This document shows positions 1 to 8,014 of a stretch of 64,000 nt of DNA, piece by piece. Source of the DNA: Pseudomonas taiwanensis DSM 21245 (GTDB taxonomy: Bacteria; Pseudomonadota; Gammaproteobacteria; Pseudomonadales; Pseudomonadaceae); the NCBI RefSeq assembly GCF_000425785.1, contig NZ_AUEC01000026.1, positions 33,631 to 97,630 on the forward strand, written 5' to 3'. A program made the translations under genes and the position numbers. The notes beneath the pieces were generated by a model. It was given only the letters and a program-made list of their open reading frames with translations. It searched no databases and was not told the origin of the DNA. The stretch's first letter is position 1. Every line of letters begins with the position of its first letter.

Positions 1-32
1 TTGATCTGGGTGATTCTGGGGTATCGCCGGTA

Positions 33-66
33 CCGGCCTCATCGCCGGCGAACCGGCTCCCACAGG
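33..66 (+). repeat. REP element (CCGGC type)
   Basis: A roughly 34-base palindromic unit, CCGGCCTCATCGCCGGCGAA followed by CCGGCTCCCACAGG. This is the typical P. putida REP form. A degenerate inverted partner (GGAGCCGGCCTGCC) follows near 86-99. It lies downstream of the glutathione peroxidase gene. Confidence 0.75.
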
Positions 67-112
67 ACCTGCGCGGTCCTCTGTCGGAGCCGGCCTGCCG
101 TCGATGAAGACT

Positions 113-595
113 TCAACCCAGCGCTTTCTCGATGGCCTGCACCACGGACGGATCATCCGGCGCGGTACGCGGTGCGAACCGGGCCAGCACACGCCCGTCC
201 TTGCCCACCAGAAACTTTTCGAAGTTCCAGGTGATATCCCCCGGGAACTCGGCGCCCTCGCCCGCCAGCAGGCGATACAACGAGTGACGTTGCGGCCCGT
301 TTACTTCGAGTTTGCTTCCCAAAGGGAAGCTCACGCCGTAATTCAGGCTGCAGAACGCCTGAATCTCCTTTTCGCTGCCCGGTTCCTGGCCGGCAAACTG
401 GTTGCATGGCAGGCCAAGCACGTTGAAACCTTTGTCCTTGTAGTCCTGGTAAAGATTCTCCAGGGCTTTGTACTGCGGCGTCAGACCACACTTGGAGGCA
501 ACATTGACCACCAGCACCACCTGGCCCTTGAACGGGGCCAGGGGCAGGTCCTCGCCGTTCAACGCCTTCAACGTCAGGTCGTGAAATGCACTCAT
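113..595 (-). CDS. Glutathione peroxidase (Cys type)
   Basis: Reduces hydroperoxides with thiols (glutathione or thioredoxin) in the cytoplasm. The 160-residue protein has the family signature NVASKCGLT, with the peroxidatic residue as cysteine (C36), then LPCNQFAGQEPG and the WNFEKFL block. Those blocks supply the Gln, Trp and Asn of the active site. Length matches the short bacterial BtuE-like forms. The start is MSAFHDL: it follows an AGAGGGG ribosome site and removes an unconserved 17-residue extension. It lies downstream of the slyD-like gene on the same strand, but a strong terminator separates them, so it is probably transcribed separately. The family call is firm; the physiological thiol donor cannot be read from sequence. 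Confidence 0.93.
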   Translation of the reverse strand: MSAFHDLTLKALNGEDLPLAPFKGQVVLVVNVASKCGLTPQYKALENLYQDYKDKGFNVLGLPCNQFAGQEPGSEKEIQAFCSLNYGVSFPLGSKLEVNGPQRHSLYRLLAGEGAEFPGDITWNFEKFLVGKDGRVLARFAPRTAPDDPSVVQAIEKALG

Positions 596-646
596 GATAA
601 ATCCCCTCTGAGGTTCCTGGTTGCCGCTGGGGCGAAACCCGCCCAC

Positions 647-712
647 TAAAAAGGCGCTCGTTCAAGCCGTCCACCTTCCGTTGGGAAGGCTGGTCGGCTT
701 GCCCGAGCGCCT
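647..712 (-). terminator. Rho-independent terminator of the slyD-like gene
   Basis: A long three-step hairpin. AGGCGCTCG (652-660) pairs with 704-712, AAGCCG (664-669) with 695-700, and CCTTCC (674-679) with 684-689. Read on the minus strand it is followed by a short T run (648-652). Confidence 0.8.
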
Positions 713-740
713 GGCGACTTTCTGAGCTTAGCGCAGAAAA

Positions 741-1226
741 TCAGTGGTGATGGCCACCTTCACCATGGATGTGACGGTGAGCGATCTCTTCCTCGCTGGC
801 GTCACGCACGTCGACGACCTTGACCTTGAAGTTCAGGCGCTGGCCAGCCAGAGGGTGGTTGCCGTCGACAGTGACGTCATCGCCGTCGATGTCGCGGATG
901 GTGACGATCTGCATCTGGCCGTCCGGCGCCGAAGCGTGGAACTGCATGCCGACTTCCAGCTCGTCGACGCCTTCGAACATGCTGCGGTTCAGGGTGCTGA
1001 CCAGCTCGGCCAGGTATTCGCCGTAGGCTTCTTCCGGCTCGATGGCAACGGCCAGCTCGTCACCGGACTCTTTGCCTTCCAGGGCTTTTTCCAGGCCCGG
1101 GATGATGTTGGCGGCACCGTGCAGGTACACCAGCGGCGCGCCGCCGACGGAGCTGTCGATGACCTCACCGGCGTCGTTGGTCAGGGTATATTCGATGGAG
1201 ACAGCCTTGTTGGCGGCGATCAGCAT
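741..1226 (-). CDS. slyD: FKBP-type peptidyl-prolyl isomerase, SlyD-like
   Basis: A cytoplasmic prolyl isomerase and chaperone of the SlyD branch. The 161-residue protein begins MLIAANKAVSIEYTL and has the FKBP core split by the insert-in-flap region (about residues 70-120). It ends in a histidine-rich tail (HRHIHGEGGHHH) that fits metal binding, as in SlyD. The start skips an 18-residue upstream extension and follows an AAAAGG ribosome site. The gene is divergent from the DUF3565 gene, and the two start codons are only about 15 bases apart. It could be annotated as another FKBP paralogue (FklB or SlpA), but the His tail and flap insert favour SlyD. Confidence 0.9.
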   Translation of the reverse strand: MLIAANKAVSIEYTLTNDAGEVIDSSVGGAPLVYLHGAANIIPGLEKALEGKESGDELAVAIEPEEAYGEYLAELVSTLNRSMFEGVDELEVGMQFHASAPDGQMQIVTIRDIDGDDVTVDGNHPLAGQRLNFKVKVVDVRDASEEEIAHRHIHGEGGHHH

Positions 1227-1240
1227 GGGGGCACGACCTT

Positions 1241-1528
1241 TTGCAAAAGTATGTAGAGGACACCAGTGTAACCAAGGCACCGTCCGAATGCGAACGCACC
1301 GCGGACCAGGAGCGGCCCATCAGTCGGATCACCGGCTTTCACCAGGACGAAGAAGGCCACTGGGTGGTCGAGCTTTCCTGCGGCCATACCCAACATCTGC
1401 GCCACCAACCCCCTTGGCAGGCTCGCCCGTGGGTGCTCGACGCCGGACAACGGCGACAGCACATCGGACAGGCTTTCGCCTGCGGCTGGTGCGCACAGGG
1501 GGCCGATAGCGCTACCCTTGGCCGTTGA
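1241..1528 (+). CDS. DUF3565 family small protein
   Basis: A 95-residue protein of unknown function with the conserved DUF3565 core. It reads ITGFHQDEEGHWVVELSCGH, then TQHLRHQPPW and a C-terminal FACGWC. The Cys/His spacing (CGH, HLRH, CGWC) suggests a small metal site, which is inference. The only in-frame start before the conserved core is TTG at 1241, preceded at a good distance by GGGGG. Its 5' end therefore abuts the start of the divergent slyD-like gene, and any leader lies within that gene's coding region. It ends 31 bases before pta and may be cotranscribed with it. Confidence 0.8.
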   Translation: MQKYVEDTSVTKAPSECERTADQERPISRITGFHQDEEGHWVVELSCGHTQHLRHQPPWQARPWVLDAGQRRQHIGQAFACGWCAQGADSATLGR

Positions 1529-1559
1529 TTCCTTGCACCGCTTATTTCGAGAAGCACGC

Positions 1560-3647
1560 ATGCAGACATTTTTCATTGCGCCGACCGACTTTGGTGTCGG
1601 CCTGACCTCCATCAGCCTGGGCCTGGTGCGCACCCTGGAGCGCGCCGGGCTGAAGGTGGGTTTCTTCAAGCCCATTGCCCAGCCTCATCCGGGCGATACC
1701 GGCCCCGAGCGCTCCAGCGAGCTGGTGGCCCGCACCCACGGCATCAAGCCGCCTGTTCCGCTGAGCCTGGCCCATGTGGAACGCATGCTCGGCGACGGCC
1801 AGCTGGACGAACTGCTGGAAGAGATCATCCGGCTTTACCAACAAGCTTGCGTCGGCAATGACGTGGTGGTGGTCGAAGGCATGGTGCCAACCCGGCATGC
1901 CAGCTATGCGGCGCGGGTCAACCTGCACCTGGCCAAGAGCCTGGACGCCGAAGTGATCCTGGTTTCGGCGCCGGAAAACGAAGTGCTCAGCGAGCTCTCC
2001 GGCCGCGTCGAGTTGCAAGCCCAGCTGTTCGGTGGCCCACGCGACCCGAAAGTGCTCGGGGTGATCCTCAACAAAGTGCGAACCGATGAGAGCATGGCCG
2101 AGTTCGCCACGCGCCTTCGCGAGCATTCGCCCCTGCTGCGCGGCGATGACTTCCGACTGCTCGGCTGCATTCCCTACCAGCCCGAGCTCAATGCCCCGCG
2201 CACCCGCGACGTGGCCGAGCTGCTGGGTGCGCAAGTGCTCAACGCCGGCGACTACGAGCAGCGGCGCATGAACAAGATCATCATCTGCGCCCGCACAGTG
2301 GCCAATACCGTCCCCTTGCTGACGCCGGGCACCCTGGTGGTCACGCCAGGCGACCGTGACGACATCATCCTCGCAGTGAGCCTGGCGGCGATCAACGGCG
2401 TCCCCCTGGCCGGGCTGTTGCTGACCAGCGACAGCAAGCCAGACACCCGCATCCTTGGCCTGTGCCGTGGCGCCCTGCAGGCTGGCCTGCCGATCCTGTC
2501 GGTCAGCACCGGCTCGTACGACACCGCCAACCAGCTCAACTCGTTGAACCGCGAGATACCGGTGGATGACCGCGAGCGCGCCGAATTCATCACCGACTTC
2601 GTGGCCAGCCACCTCGACGCCGCTTGGCTGCACCAGCGTTGCGGTACCCCGCGCGAGCTGCGCCTGTCACCCGCGGTGTTCCGCTACCAGTTGATCCAAC
2701 GCGCCCAACAAGCCAACAAGCGCATCGTGCTGCCCGAAGGTGCCGAGCCGTTGCTGGTGCAGGCGGCTGCCATCTGCCAGGCGCGCGGCATCGCCCGCTG
2801 CGTGCTGCTGGCCAAACCCGAGGACGTCGAGGCGGTAGCCCGCGCGCAGGGCATCAGCCTACCGGCGGACCTGGAAATTCTCGACCCGGAACAGATCCGC
2901 GGGCGCTATGTCGAACCGATGGTCGACCTGCGCAAGAGCAAGAACCTCAATGCGCCCATGGCCGAGCAGCAACTGGAGGACCCGGTCGTGATCGGCACCA
3001 TGATGCTGGCACTGGATGAGGTCGACGGCCTGGTTTCTGGCTTGGTGCACTCCACCGCCAACACGATCCGCCCTGCCCTGCAACTGATCAAGACCGCCCC
3101 GGGCGCCAGCCTGGTGTCCTCGGTGTACTTCATGCTGTTCCCCGACCAGGTGCTGGTGTACGGCGATTGCGTGATGAACCCGCACCCCAGCGCCAGCGAA
3201 CTGGCCGAAATTGCCCGGCAGAGCGCCGAATCCGCGCAGGCGTTCGGCATCGCGCCACGGGTTGCGATGATCAGCTATTCGAGCGATTCGGCGAGCGATG
3301 ATGAAGTGGAAAAAGTGCGAGAAGCGACACGCCTGGCACAGAGCGTCGAACGCAACCTGCTGATTGACGGCCCGCTGCAGTACGACGCGGCAGCCAACCC
3401 CGAGATCGCCCGTCAGCTGGCACCGCAAAGCCCAGTGGCCGGGCGTGCCACGGTATTCGTATTCCCCGACCTGAATACCGGCAATACCACCCACAAAGCG
3501 GTGCAGCGCAGCACCGACGGGGTCAGCCTGGGACCTATGCTGCAGGGGTTGCGCAAGCCGGTGAACGACTTGCCGCGTGGAGCACAGGTGGACGATATCG
3601 TGCACACCATTGCCTTGACGGCGATTCAGGCCAGCGTGGTGCGCTAG
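1560..3647 (+). CDS. pta: Phosphate acetyltransferase (long form)
   Basis: Interconverts acetyl-CoA and acetyl phosphate. The 695-residue protein has three parts. An N-terminal BioD-like P-loop-fold domain (FFIAPTDFGVGLTSISLGLV near the start) is followed by a DRTGG-type regulatory domain, at about 220-330. The C-terminal PTA_PTB catalytic domain (about 375-690) carries KRIVLPEGAEP, SGLVHSTANTIRPALQ and FPDLNTGNTTHKAVQRS. Length matches the enterobacterial long form. The start is MQTFFIAP; the upstream in-frame extension is unconserved. No acetate kinase gene lies beside it, although pta is often paired with ackA. A hairpin at 3654-3672 closes the unit. Confidence 0.96.
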   Translation: MQTFFIAPTDFGVGLTSISLGLVRTLERAGLKVGFFKPIAQPHPGDTGPERSSELVARTHGIKPPVPLSLAHVERMLGDGQLDELLEEIIRLYQQACVGNDVVVVEGMVPTRHASYAARVNLHLAKSLDAEVILVSAPENEVLSELSGRVELQAQLFGGPRDPKVLGVILNKVRTDESMAEFATRLREHSPLLRGDDFRLLGCIPYQPELNAPRTRDVAELLGAQVLNAGDYEQRRMNKIIICARTVANTVPLLTPGTLVVTPGDRDDIILAVSLAAINGVPLAGLLLTSDSKPDTRILGLCRGALQAGLPILSVSTGSYDTANQLNSLNREIPVDDRERAEFITDFVASHLDAAWLHQRCGTPRELRLSPAVFRYQLIQRAQQANKRIVLPEGAEPLLVQAAAICQARGIARCVLLAKPEDVEAVARAQGISLPADLEILDPEQIRGRYVEPMVDLRKSKNLNAPMAEQQLEDPVVIGTMMLALDEVDGLVSGLVHSTANTIRPALQLIKTAPGASLVSSVYFMLFPDQVLVYGDCVMNPHPSASELAEIARQSAESAQAFGIAPRVAMISYSSDSASDDEVEKVREATRLAQSVERNLLIDGPLQYDAAANPEIARQLAPQSPVAGRATVFVFPDLNTGNTTHKAVQRSTDGVSLGPMLQGLRKPVNDLPRGAQVDDIVHTIALTAIQASVVR

Positions 3648-3653
3648 AGAGAA

Positions 3654-3672
3654 GGGGCTGCATGGCAGCCCC
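3654..3672 (+). terminator. Hairpin after pta
   Basis: A perfect 8-bp stem GGGGCTGC/GCAGCCCC around ATG. It starts 6 bases after the pta stop and has no T run, so it is a stable 3' end or partly Rho-dependent terminator rather than a classical one. Confidence 0.5.
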
Positions 3673-3728
3673 GGATCAAGGCCGCTGCGACAGTGGTTGA
3701 AGACACTGCGCAGCAGCCCCTATCTCAA

Positions 3729-4448
3729 TCAAGGGTACTGCTGAACCTGACCCTGCTGGTCATACTGCTGGCCAGGAATCGGCTTCAGGTTGACCTCGAC
3801 ACGGCGGTTCTGCGCCCGGCCATTGGCATCGGCATTGCTGGCGATCGGTTGGTCCGGGCCCATACCGCGCACCGTGACGCGCGAGGCATCGACACCTTGG
3901 GAGGTCAGGTAGCTGCTGACTGCCTGGGCACGGCGCTGGGACAGGTCCATGTTGTGCTGGCGGCTGCCGGTGCTGTCGGTGAAGCCAACCACTTCGATGG
4001 TGTTCTGGTTGAACTGCTTGAACGAACTGGCCAGGTTGTTCAGCGGTGTGTAGAAGCTAGGGGCAATGTTCGCCGAATCGGTAGCGAAGGTAATGTTGCC
4101 TGGCATGATCAGCTTGATCTGGTCACCCTGACGCTGAACCTCGACGCCGGTGTTTGCCATTTGCGCGCGCAGCGCGGCTTCCTGCTTGTCGGCGTAGTAG
4201 CCATAGCCTGCGGCAGCGGCACCGACGGCGGCTGCACCGATCAACGCACCCTTGCCACGGTTGTTGTGGTCGATGGCGGCACCGGCGATAGCACCGGCCA
4301 GCGCGCCCAAGCCACCGTACTTGGCGGTTTTGCTCATCCCGGTGGAGCCCTGCGCCTGACCCTGGCTGTCATAGGGGTTCTGGTTGGCACAGCCGGCCAT
4401 CAGGGCCGCGGCGGTTGCGACGATAATCAGACGACGCATGGTGAACAT
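3729..4448 (-). CDS. OmpA-family lipoprotein (YiaD-like)
   Basis: An outer-membrane lipoprotein that probably binds peptidoglycan. The 239-residue protein starts with a signal peptide and lipobox (LMAGC, Cys at about 21). A glycine-zipper segment (about 45-85, YGGLGALAGAIAGAAI) follows. The C-terminal OmpA-like domain has VVGFTDSTGSRQHNMDLSQR and ends in NRRVEVNLKP. The ATG at 4448 is chosen over 4472 because AGGAG lies 7 bases upstream. It is convergent with pta and downstream of the metallo-hydrolase gene, about 110 bases away. The fold is certain; the exact role (envelope integrity) is inferred from the family. Confidence 0.92.
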   Translation of the reverse strand: MFTMRRLIIVATAAALMAGCANQNPYDSQGQAQGSTGMSKTAKYGGLGALAGAIAGAAIDHNNRGKGALIGAAAVGAAAAGYGYYADKQEAALRAQMANTGVEVQRQGDQIKLIMPGNITFATDSANIAPSFYTPLNNLASSFKQFNQNTIEVVGFTDSTGSRQHNMDLSQRRAQAVSSYLTSQGVDASRVTVRGMGPDQPIASNADANGRAQNRRVEVNLKPIPGQQYDQQGQVQQYP

Positions 4449-4557
4449 GGACAAGCTCCTACTGAAATTCATGTGTACGGCAGAGCGCGAATGGATCTTC
4501 GCCAGCCTTGGATGGGTAATTTACGGAAAAATTCCATGAAAGGCTTTTCATGATGGC

Positions 4558-5214
4558 TCACGCCCGCACGAAAGGGTTCTCGCGCATTTCGTCGCCCAGG
4601 CGTGTGTCAGGGCCGTGGCCAGTCACCACGATGGCCTCTTCATCCAGGCGATACAACCGTTCCTTGATAGAGCGCACGATGGCCCGCTGATCGCCACCCC
4701 ACAAATCGGTGCGGCCAATTCCACGGCGGAACAGGGTGTCACCGGCTACCAACAGCTTGGCCTCGGCGAACCAGAAGCTCATCGAACCCGGCGTGTGTCC
4801 CGGGGTGTGCAACGCCACGCCACAACCGCAGGCCAGTTCCTCGTCGTCCCCAAGCCAGCGGTCTGGCGAAGGCACCGGCGTGTAGGGCACCCCGAACATC
4901 TGGCACTGCATTTCCAGGTTGTCCCACAGCGGCTGGTCATCCTTGTGCAGATGCAGGGTGGCGCCAGTCAACTCCTTGAGCTTGCCTGAGGCAAGGAAAT
5001 GGTCGAAGTGCGCGTGGGTGTGAATGATGCTCACCAAGGTCAGGCCATGGGCCTGCAGGCGGGCGAGAATCTTGTCCGGGTCACCCCCGGGATCGACCAC
5101 GATGGCTTTTTTGCTGACAGGGTCGCCGATCAGCGTGCAGTTGCACTGCAGGGGGCCGACGGGGAACGTTTCGCGGATGAGGGTGGTTTGCGGGGGCATC
5201 TGGCTACCGGGCAT
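4558..5214 (-). CDS. Metallo-beta-lactamase-fold hydrolase (glyoxalase II-like)
   Basis: A cytoplasmic metallo-hydrolase of the YcbL/GloB-like group. The metal motif HTHAHFDH is present, followed by a distal His in HTPGHTPGS, the Asp in LLVAGDTLF and a final VTGHGP. The 218-residue length fits the short single-domain enzymes, which lack the long C-terminal substrate domain of true glyoxalase II. The start is uncertain: ATG at 5214 or 5199 are both possible, neither has a strong ribosome site, and the ORF runs further upstream. Next upstream is a large REP palindrome, so the gene is probably monocistronic. The substrate is unknown. Confidence 0.85.
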   Translation of the reverse strand: MPGSQMPPQTTLIRETFPVGPLQCNCTLIGDPVSKKAIVVDPGGDPDKILARLQAHGLTLVSIIHTHAHFDHFLASGKLKELTGATLHLHKDDQPLWDNLEMQCQMFGVPYTPVPSPDRWLGDDEELACGCGVALHTPGHTPGSMSFWFAEAKLLVAGDTLFRRGIGRTDLWGGDQRAIVRSIKERLYRLDEEAIVVTGHGPDTRLGDEMRENPFVRA

Positions 5215-5275
5215 GTCCGAGTATGTTTGGGGCGATTCAGACGAGAGCCTACCATCAGTTCTGTAGTGAGGCGCA

Positions 5276-5490
5276 GATCGAGCGCCGCCCGCGCGGCGAA
5301 TCGCGAGCAAGGCTCGCTCCTACGTTTGTTTCGGGCCAGTCATGGCTACGGGATTTGCGCGCGACCGCTTTGGTGCACGGCGCGAAACCGAGTCTTACGA
5401 ACAAGGCGGTCGCGCGCGTCTGCCACTGGTGTTCCTGGCCAAAAAAACGTAGGAGCGAGCCTTGCTCGCGATTCGCCCCGCGGGCGGCGT
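5276..5490. repeat. Nested inverted REP element (BIME-like)
   Basis: Outer arms 5284-5327 and 5445-5488 are inverted copies matching at 43 of 44 positions. They contain the recurring CGCGAGCAAGGCTCGCTCCT unit. A middle pair GGCCAG/CTGGCC (5334-5339, 5435-5440) and an inner 12-base pair (5357-5368, 5406-5417, GCGCGCGACCGC) are nested inside. The ORFs that cross it read repeat sequence only. It occupies the gap between the metallo-hydrolase and kinase genes. Confidence 0.85.
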
Positions 5491-5555
5491 TCGCATTCAT
5501 AGGCGCTAAAAATACATGCGTACGCCAATACCCTCAACGCAATTCACCACCAGCC

Positions 5556-6248
5556 TCAAGGCAAATACAACCGGAACAACCCACCGCCAAGCGCCCCGCC
5601 ATTGGCAATCTCGATCCGTCCGCGTACGCCATTGCGTTCATGCAGTGCCGCAATCCTGGCCGCGAAGTAAAGACCAAGCCCGGTGCTGCCACTCTGCGGG
5701 TCGATCCCTTGCACATAGTCCAACTGCCGTTCGAGCATGCGTGGCGGGTAACCCGCGCCATCGTCGTTGACGCTTATCACCAACTGCTCACCGTCTTCCT
5801 CGATGCTGATCAGCAGCGCATGGCCGGCATAACGGATGGCGTTGGTGAGCACATTGGCCACCACCGTGGCGACCAGTTCGCGGTCGAAAAAACCCAGCGG
5901 GTTGTCGCTGTCGATACGCCAGGTAGCGAGGATATCGCGGTGCTTGAGCACCTCCTCGTGAGCGGCGAGCTGGGCCTCGATGAAGTCGTCCAGCTCGTGG
6001 TAGTCCGGGCACACCGGCAACTGGTTGACGCCCAGTTTGTAAAGGCCCAGCAGCTGCACCAGCATGCCGTTGAGATGACGAAACTCATGTTCCATGACCC
6101 CTTGCTCGGACCCGCCGCGCAACTCCTCGGGCAAGCGCGCCAGCCACTGGTCGTGTGCCTGGATCAACGCTGACAGCGAGTTCTTCACGTCATGCACGGT
6201 GGAGGCGATCACCGTGGAGAAATCCAGCCCCTGGTTGTCCTGGTTCAT
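5556..6248 (-). CDS. Sensor-less histidine kinase
   Basis: A 230-residue soluble histidine kinase made only of the transmitter. The H-box is VHDVKNSLSAL (H19). The N-box is NVLTNAIRYAG, the G1 box NDDGAGYP and the G2 box GSTGLGLYFA. There are no transmembrane helices, PAS or GAF domains, so input must come from a partner protein. Its ATG overlaps the stop of the upstream receiver-TPR gene (ATGA), implying translational coupling and a cognate pair. It ends close to the REP palindrome. A kinase role is well supported; the signal and pathway are unknown. Confidence 0.88.
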   Translation of the reverse strand: MNQDNQGLDFSTVIASTVHDVKNSLSALIQAHDQWLARLPEELRGGSEQGVMEHEFRHLNGMLVQLLGLYKLGVNQLPVCPDYHELDDFIEAQLAAHEEVLKHRDILATWRIDSDNPLGFFDRELVATVVANVLTNAIRYAGHALLISIEEDGEQLVISVNDDGAGYPPRMLERQLDYVQGIDPQSGSTGLGLYFAARIAALHERNGVRGRIEIANGGALGGGLFRLYLP

Positions 6249-7852
6249 GCGCCGAATATCCGAACGTGCAATTTGCGATAGCGGTCGTAGCGGCTATCGC
6301 TGGCGGGGATGCCGGCCACGCTGTTCAGGCAACTGCGGCACTCTTGCATGATGTCGGGCGATGGCGTTTCACCCCCGATGCGCAACAACGCCTGGGCCGT
6401 GTTCAGCGCGATACTGATGTTCTTCGGTTGCAGCCCCAACGCCTTGCGGAACATCTCCAGCGCCTCGTTCAACTGCCCGCCCTGGTAACTGCGCACCCCC
6501 TGACGGTTGAGGTCGACAGCCTCGGTGACAGCGCCAAGCACCGCCGGGTCGTCAGTCAGCTTGGCGACGCTTTGCATGACCTTGGGGTCGTCGCCATAGG
6601 TTTCCACGCAACCTTTGAGAATGGCGCCGCCCGCTGCCTCCTGGCCAAGCGCTTGCAACTGCTTGGCCACGGTAAGGGCAGCCTCGACCGAGAAGAACTG
6701 CTCCATCTTGTCCAGACGCTGCATGGCTTGCTCAGTCAACTTGGCGGCGGTTTCGGCATCACCTGCCTGCTGCAGGCTGGCGGCCTTCATCAAGCGGGCG
6801 CGAACCTGCAGACCCTGGTCCTCGACGTTCTCCTTGGCCACCTCGCTGAGCACGGTATTGATCTCGACGCGAGTACGCGCATCGAGGCCAAAACCCGCGT
6901 TCTTGTTCATCAATGCCTGAACCAGGCCAAGGTTGCTTTCGGCATCCTTGTAGCGCGAGCTCTGCCCCTGGTTCACCGCATGCCGATAAGCCTTGGAGGC
7001 ACTTTCGAAATCTTCGTTGCTCAACGCCAGCTTGCCCAGGGCCGCCTGACGCCTTACCGCGAGGGGCGACAGGCGCACGGCTTCTTCCAGCATGTGCTGG
7101 GCACGCTTGGTTTCGCCTTGGGCGACCAGCACCTCGGCCATGCCGTCGTACAGCGCCGGCATGATCGGGAAGGCCTTGAGCGCCTGTTCATACACGCCCT
7201 GGGCCTGGGCATGCTGACCACGCTTGTGCAGCAGGCTGCCCAGCGCCGAGTACGCCCACGGCTGCGGTCGGCTGGCGAGAATGGCCTTGAGGAACTTGTC
7301 CAGCTCGTCGAAGCGGCCGAGATCGCGCAAGGCATCGGCCCGATAGCGCAGGCACAGCGGGGCGAAGCGCGGGTCCTGCTTGCACAGCTCGGCGCACGCG
7401 GCCAGCACTTCGGCCGGACGACCGCGGTCCAGGGCCTGGAGTATCGGCTTGAGCAGGGTCTTGCGCTGCACTAGCTTTTCCAAGCGCTGAGCCAGGCCAA
7501 CACGGTTGAACGGCTTGGTCAGGTAGGCATCGGGCTCATGTTCGATCGCGCTGAGCACGATGGCTTGGCTGCTTTCGGCCGTCACCATGATGAAGACGCA
7601 CTCGTGGCTGATCAGCTTGTCGAGGATCAGGTCCTCCAGCACCTGCTGGCCGTTCTTCTTGCCGTCGCCCAGGTGGAAGTCCTGGAGGATAAAGTCGTAG
7701 CGCTTCTGCCCGCACATGCGGATGGCCTGCTCGCCACTGTCGGCGGTGTCCACATCACGCACGCCCAGTTCGCGCAGCATGGAACGGGTCGACGTGCGAA
7801 AGTCGGTGAAGTCGTCGACGATCAGAAAGCTTTTTTGCCCGTACTGCAGCAT
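6245..7852 (-). CDS. Response regulator with TPR output domain
   Basis: A 535-residue protein with an N-terminal receiver domain (about 1-125). Its acidic pair is D13/D14, the phospho-acceptor D58 sits in LQDFHL, and the conserved Lys is in LTKPF. Tetratricopeptide-like repeats fill the rest; for example, the PWAYSALGSLLHKRGQHAQA region and EMFRKALGLQPKNISIALNT near the C-terminus. There is no DNA-binding domain, so the output is probably protein-protein interaction. The start is MLQYGQKS because earlier residues are unlike a receiver domain. It overlaps the following kinase gene by 4 bases, so the two are probably a dedicated phosphorelay. The downstream target is unknown. Confidence 0.9.
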   Translation of the reverse strand: MLQYGQKSFLIVDDFTDFRTSTRSMLRELGVRDVDTADSGEQAIRMCGQKRYDFILQDFHLGDGKKNGQQVLEDLILDKLISHECVFIMVTAESSQAIVLSAIEHEPDAYLTKPFNRVGLAQRLEKLVQRKTLLKPILQALDRGRPAEVLAACAELCKQDPRFAPLCLRYRADALRDLGRFDELDKFLKAILASRPQPWAYSALGSLLHKRGQHAQAQGVYEQALKAFPIMPALYDGMAEVLVAQGETKRAQHMLEEAVRLSPLAVRRQAALGKLALSNEDFESASKAYRHAVNQGQSSRYKDAESNLGLVQALMNKNAGFGLDARTRVEINTVLSEVAKENVEDQGLQVRARLMKAASLQQAGDAETAAKLTEQAMQRLDKMEQFFSVEAALTVAKQLQALGQEAAGGAILKGCVETYGDDPKVMQSVAKLTDDPAVLGAVTEAVDLNRQGVRSYQGGQLNEALEMFRKALGLQPKNISIALNTAQALLRIGGETPSPDIMQECRSCLNSVAGIPASDSRYDRYRKLHVRIFGA

Positions 7853-8014
7853 CAACACGACCTGTCTTGGGATAATTGGAAAATGGCGCGTGGCGATGCA
7901 TACCGCCGATTTTTTTATCGGCAGCACTTCAGGAAAGATGAGCCCGGAGAACGCGACGCCCAATTAATGGCACTGAGCCATCATTTTACAAGGCGACAGC
8001 CTGCAGAACCAGCT

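Noticed and set aside
113..595. Selenocysteine glutathione peroxidase
   Set aside because: The active-site codon encodes Cys (C36) in NVASKCGLT and no in-frame UGA or SECIS-like element is needed.
7905..7922. GCCGAT-TTTTTT-ATCGGC hairpin before the receiver-TPR gene
   Set aside because: It is symmetrical, but the T run is the loop, so it cannot act as an intrinsic terminator. No other function is supported.
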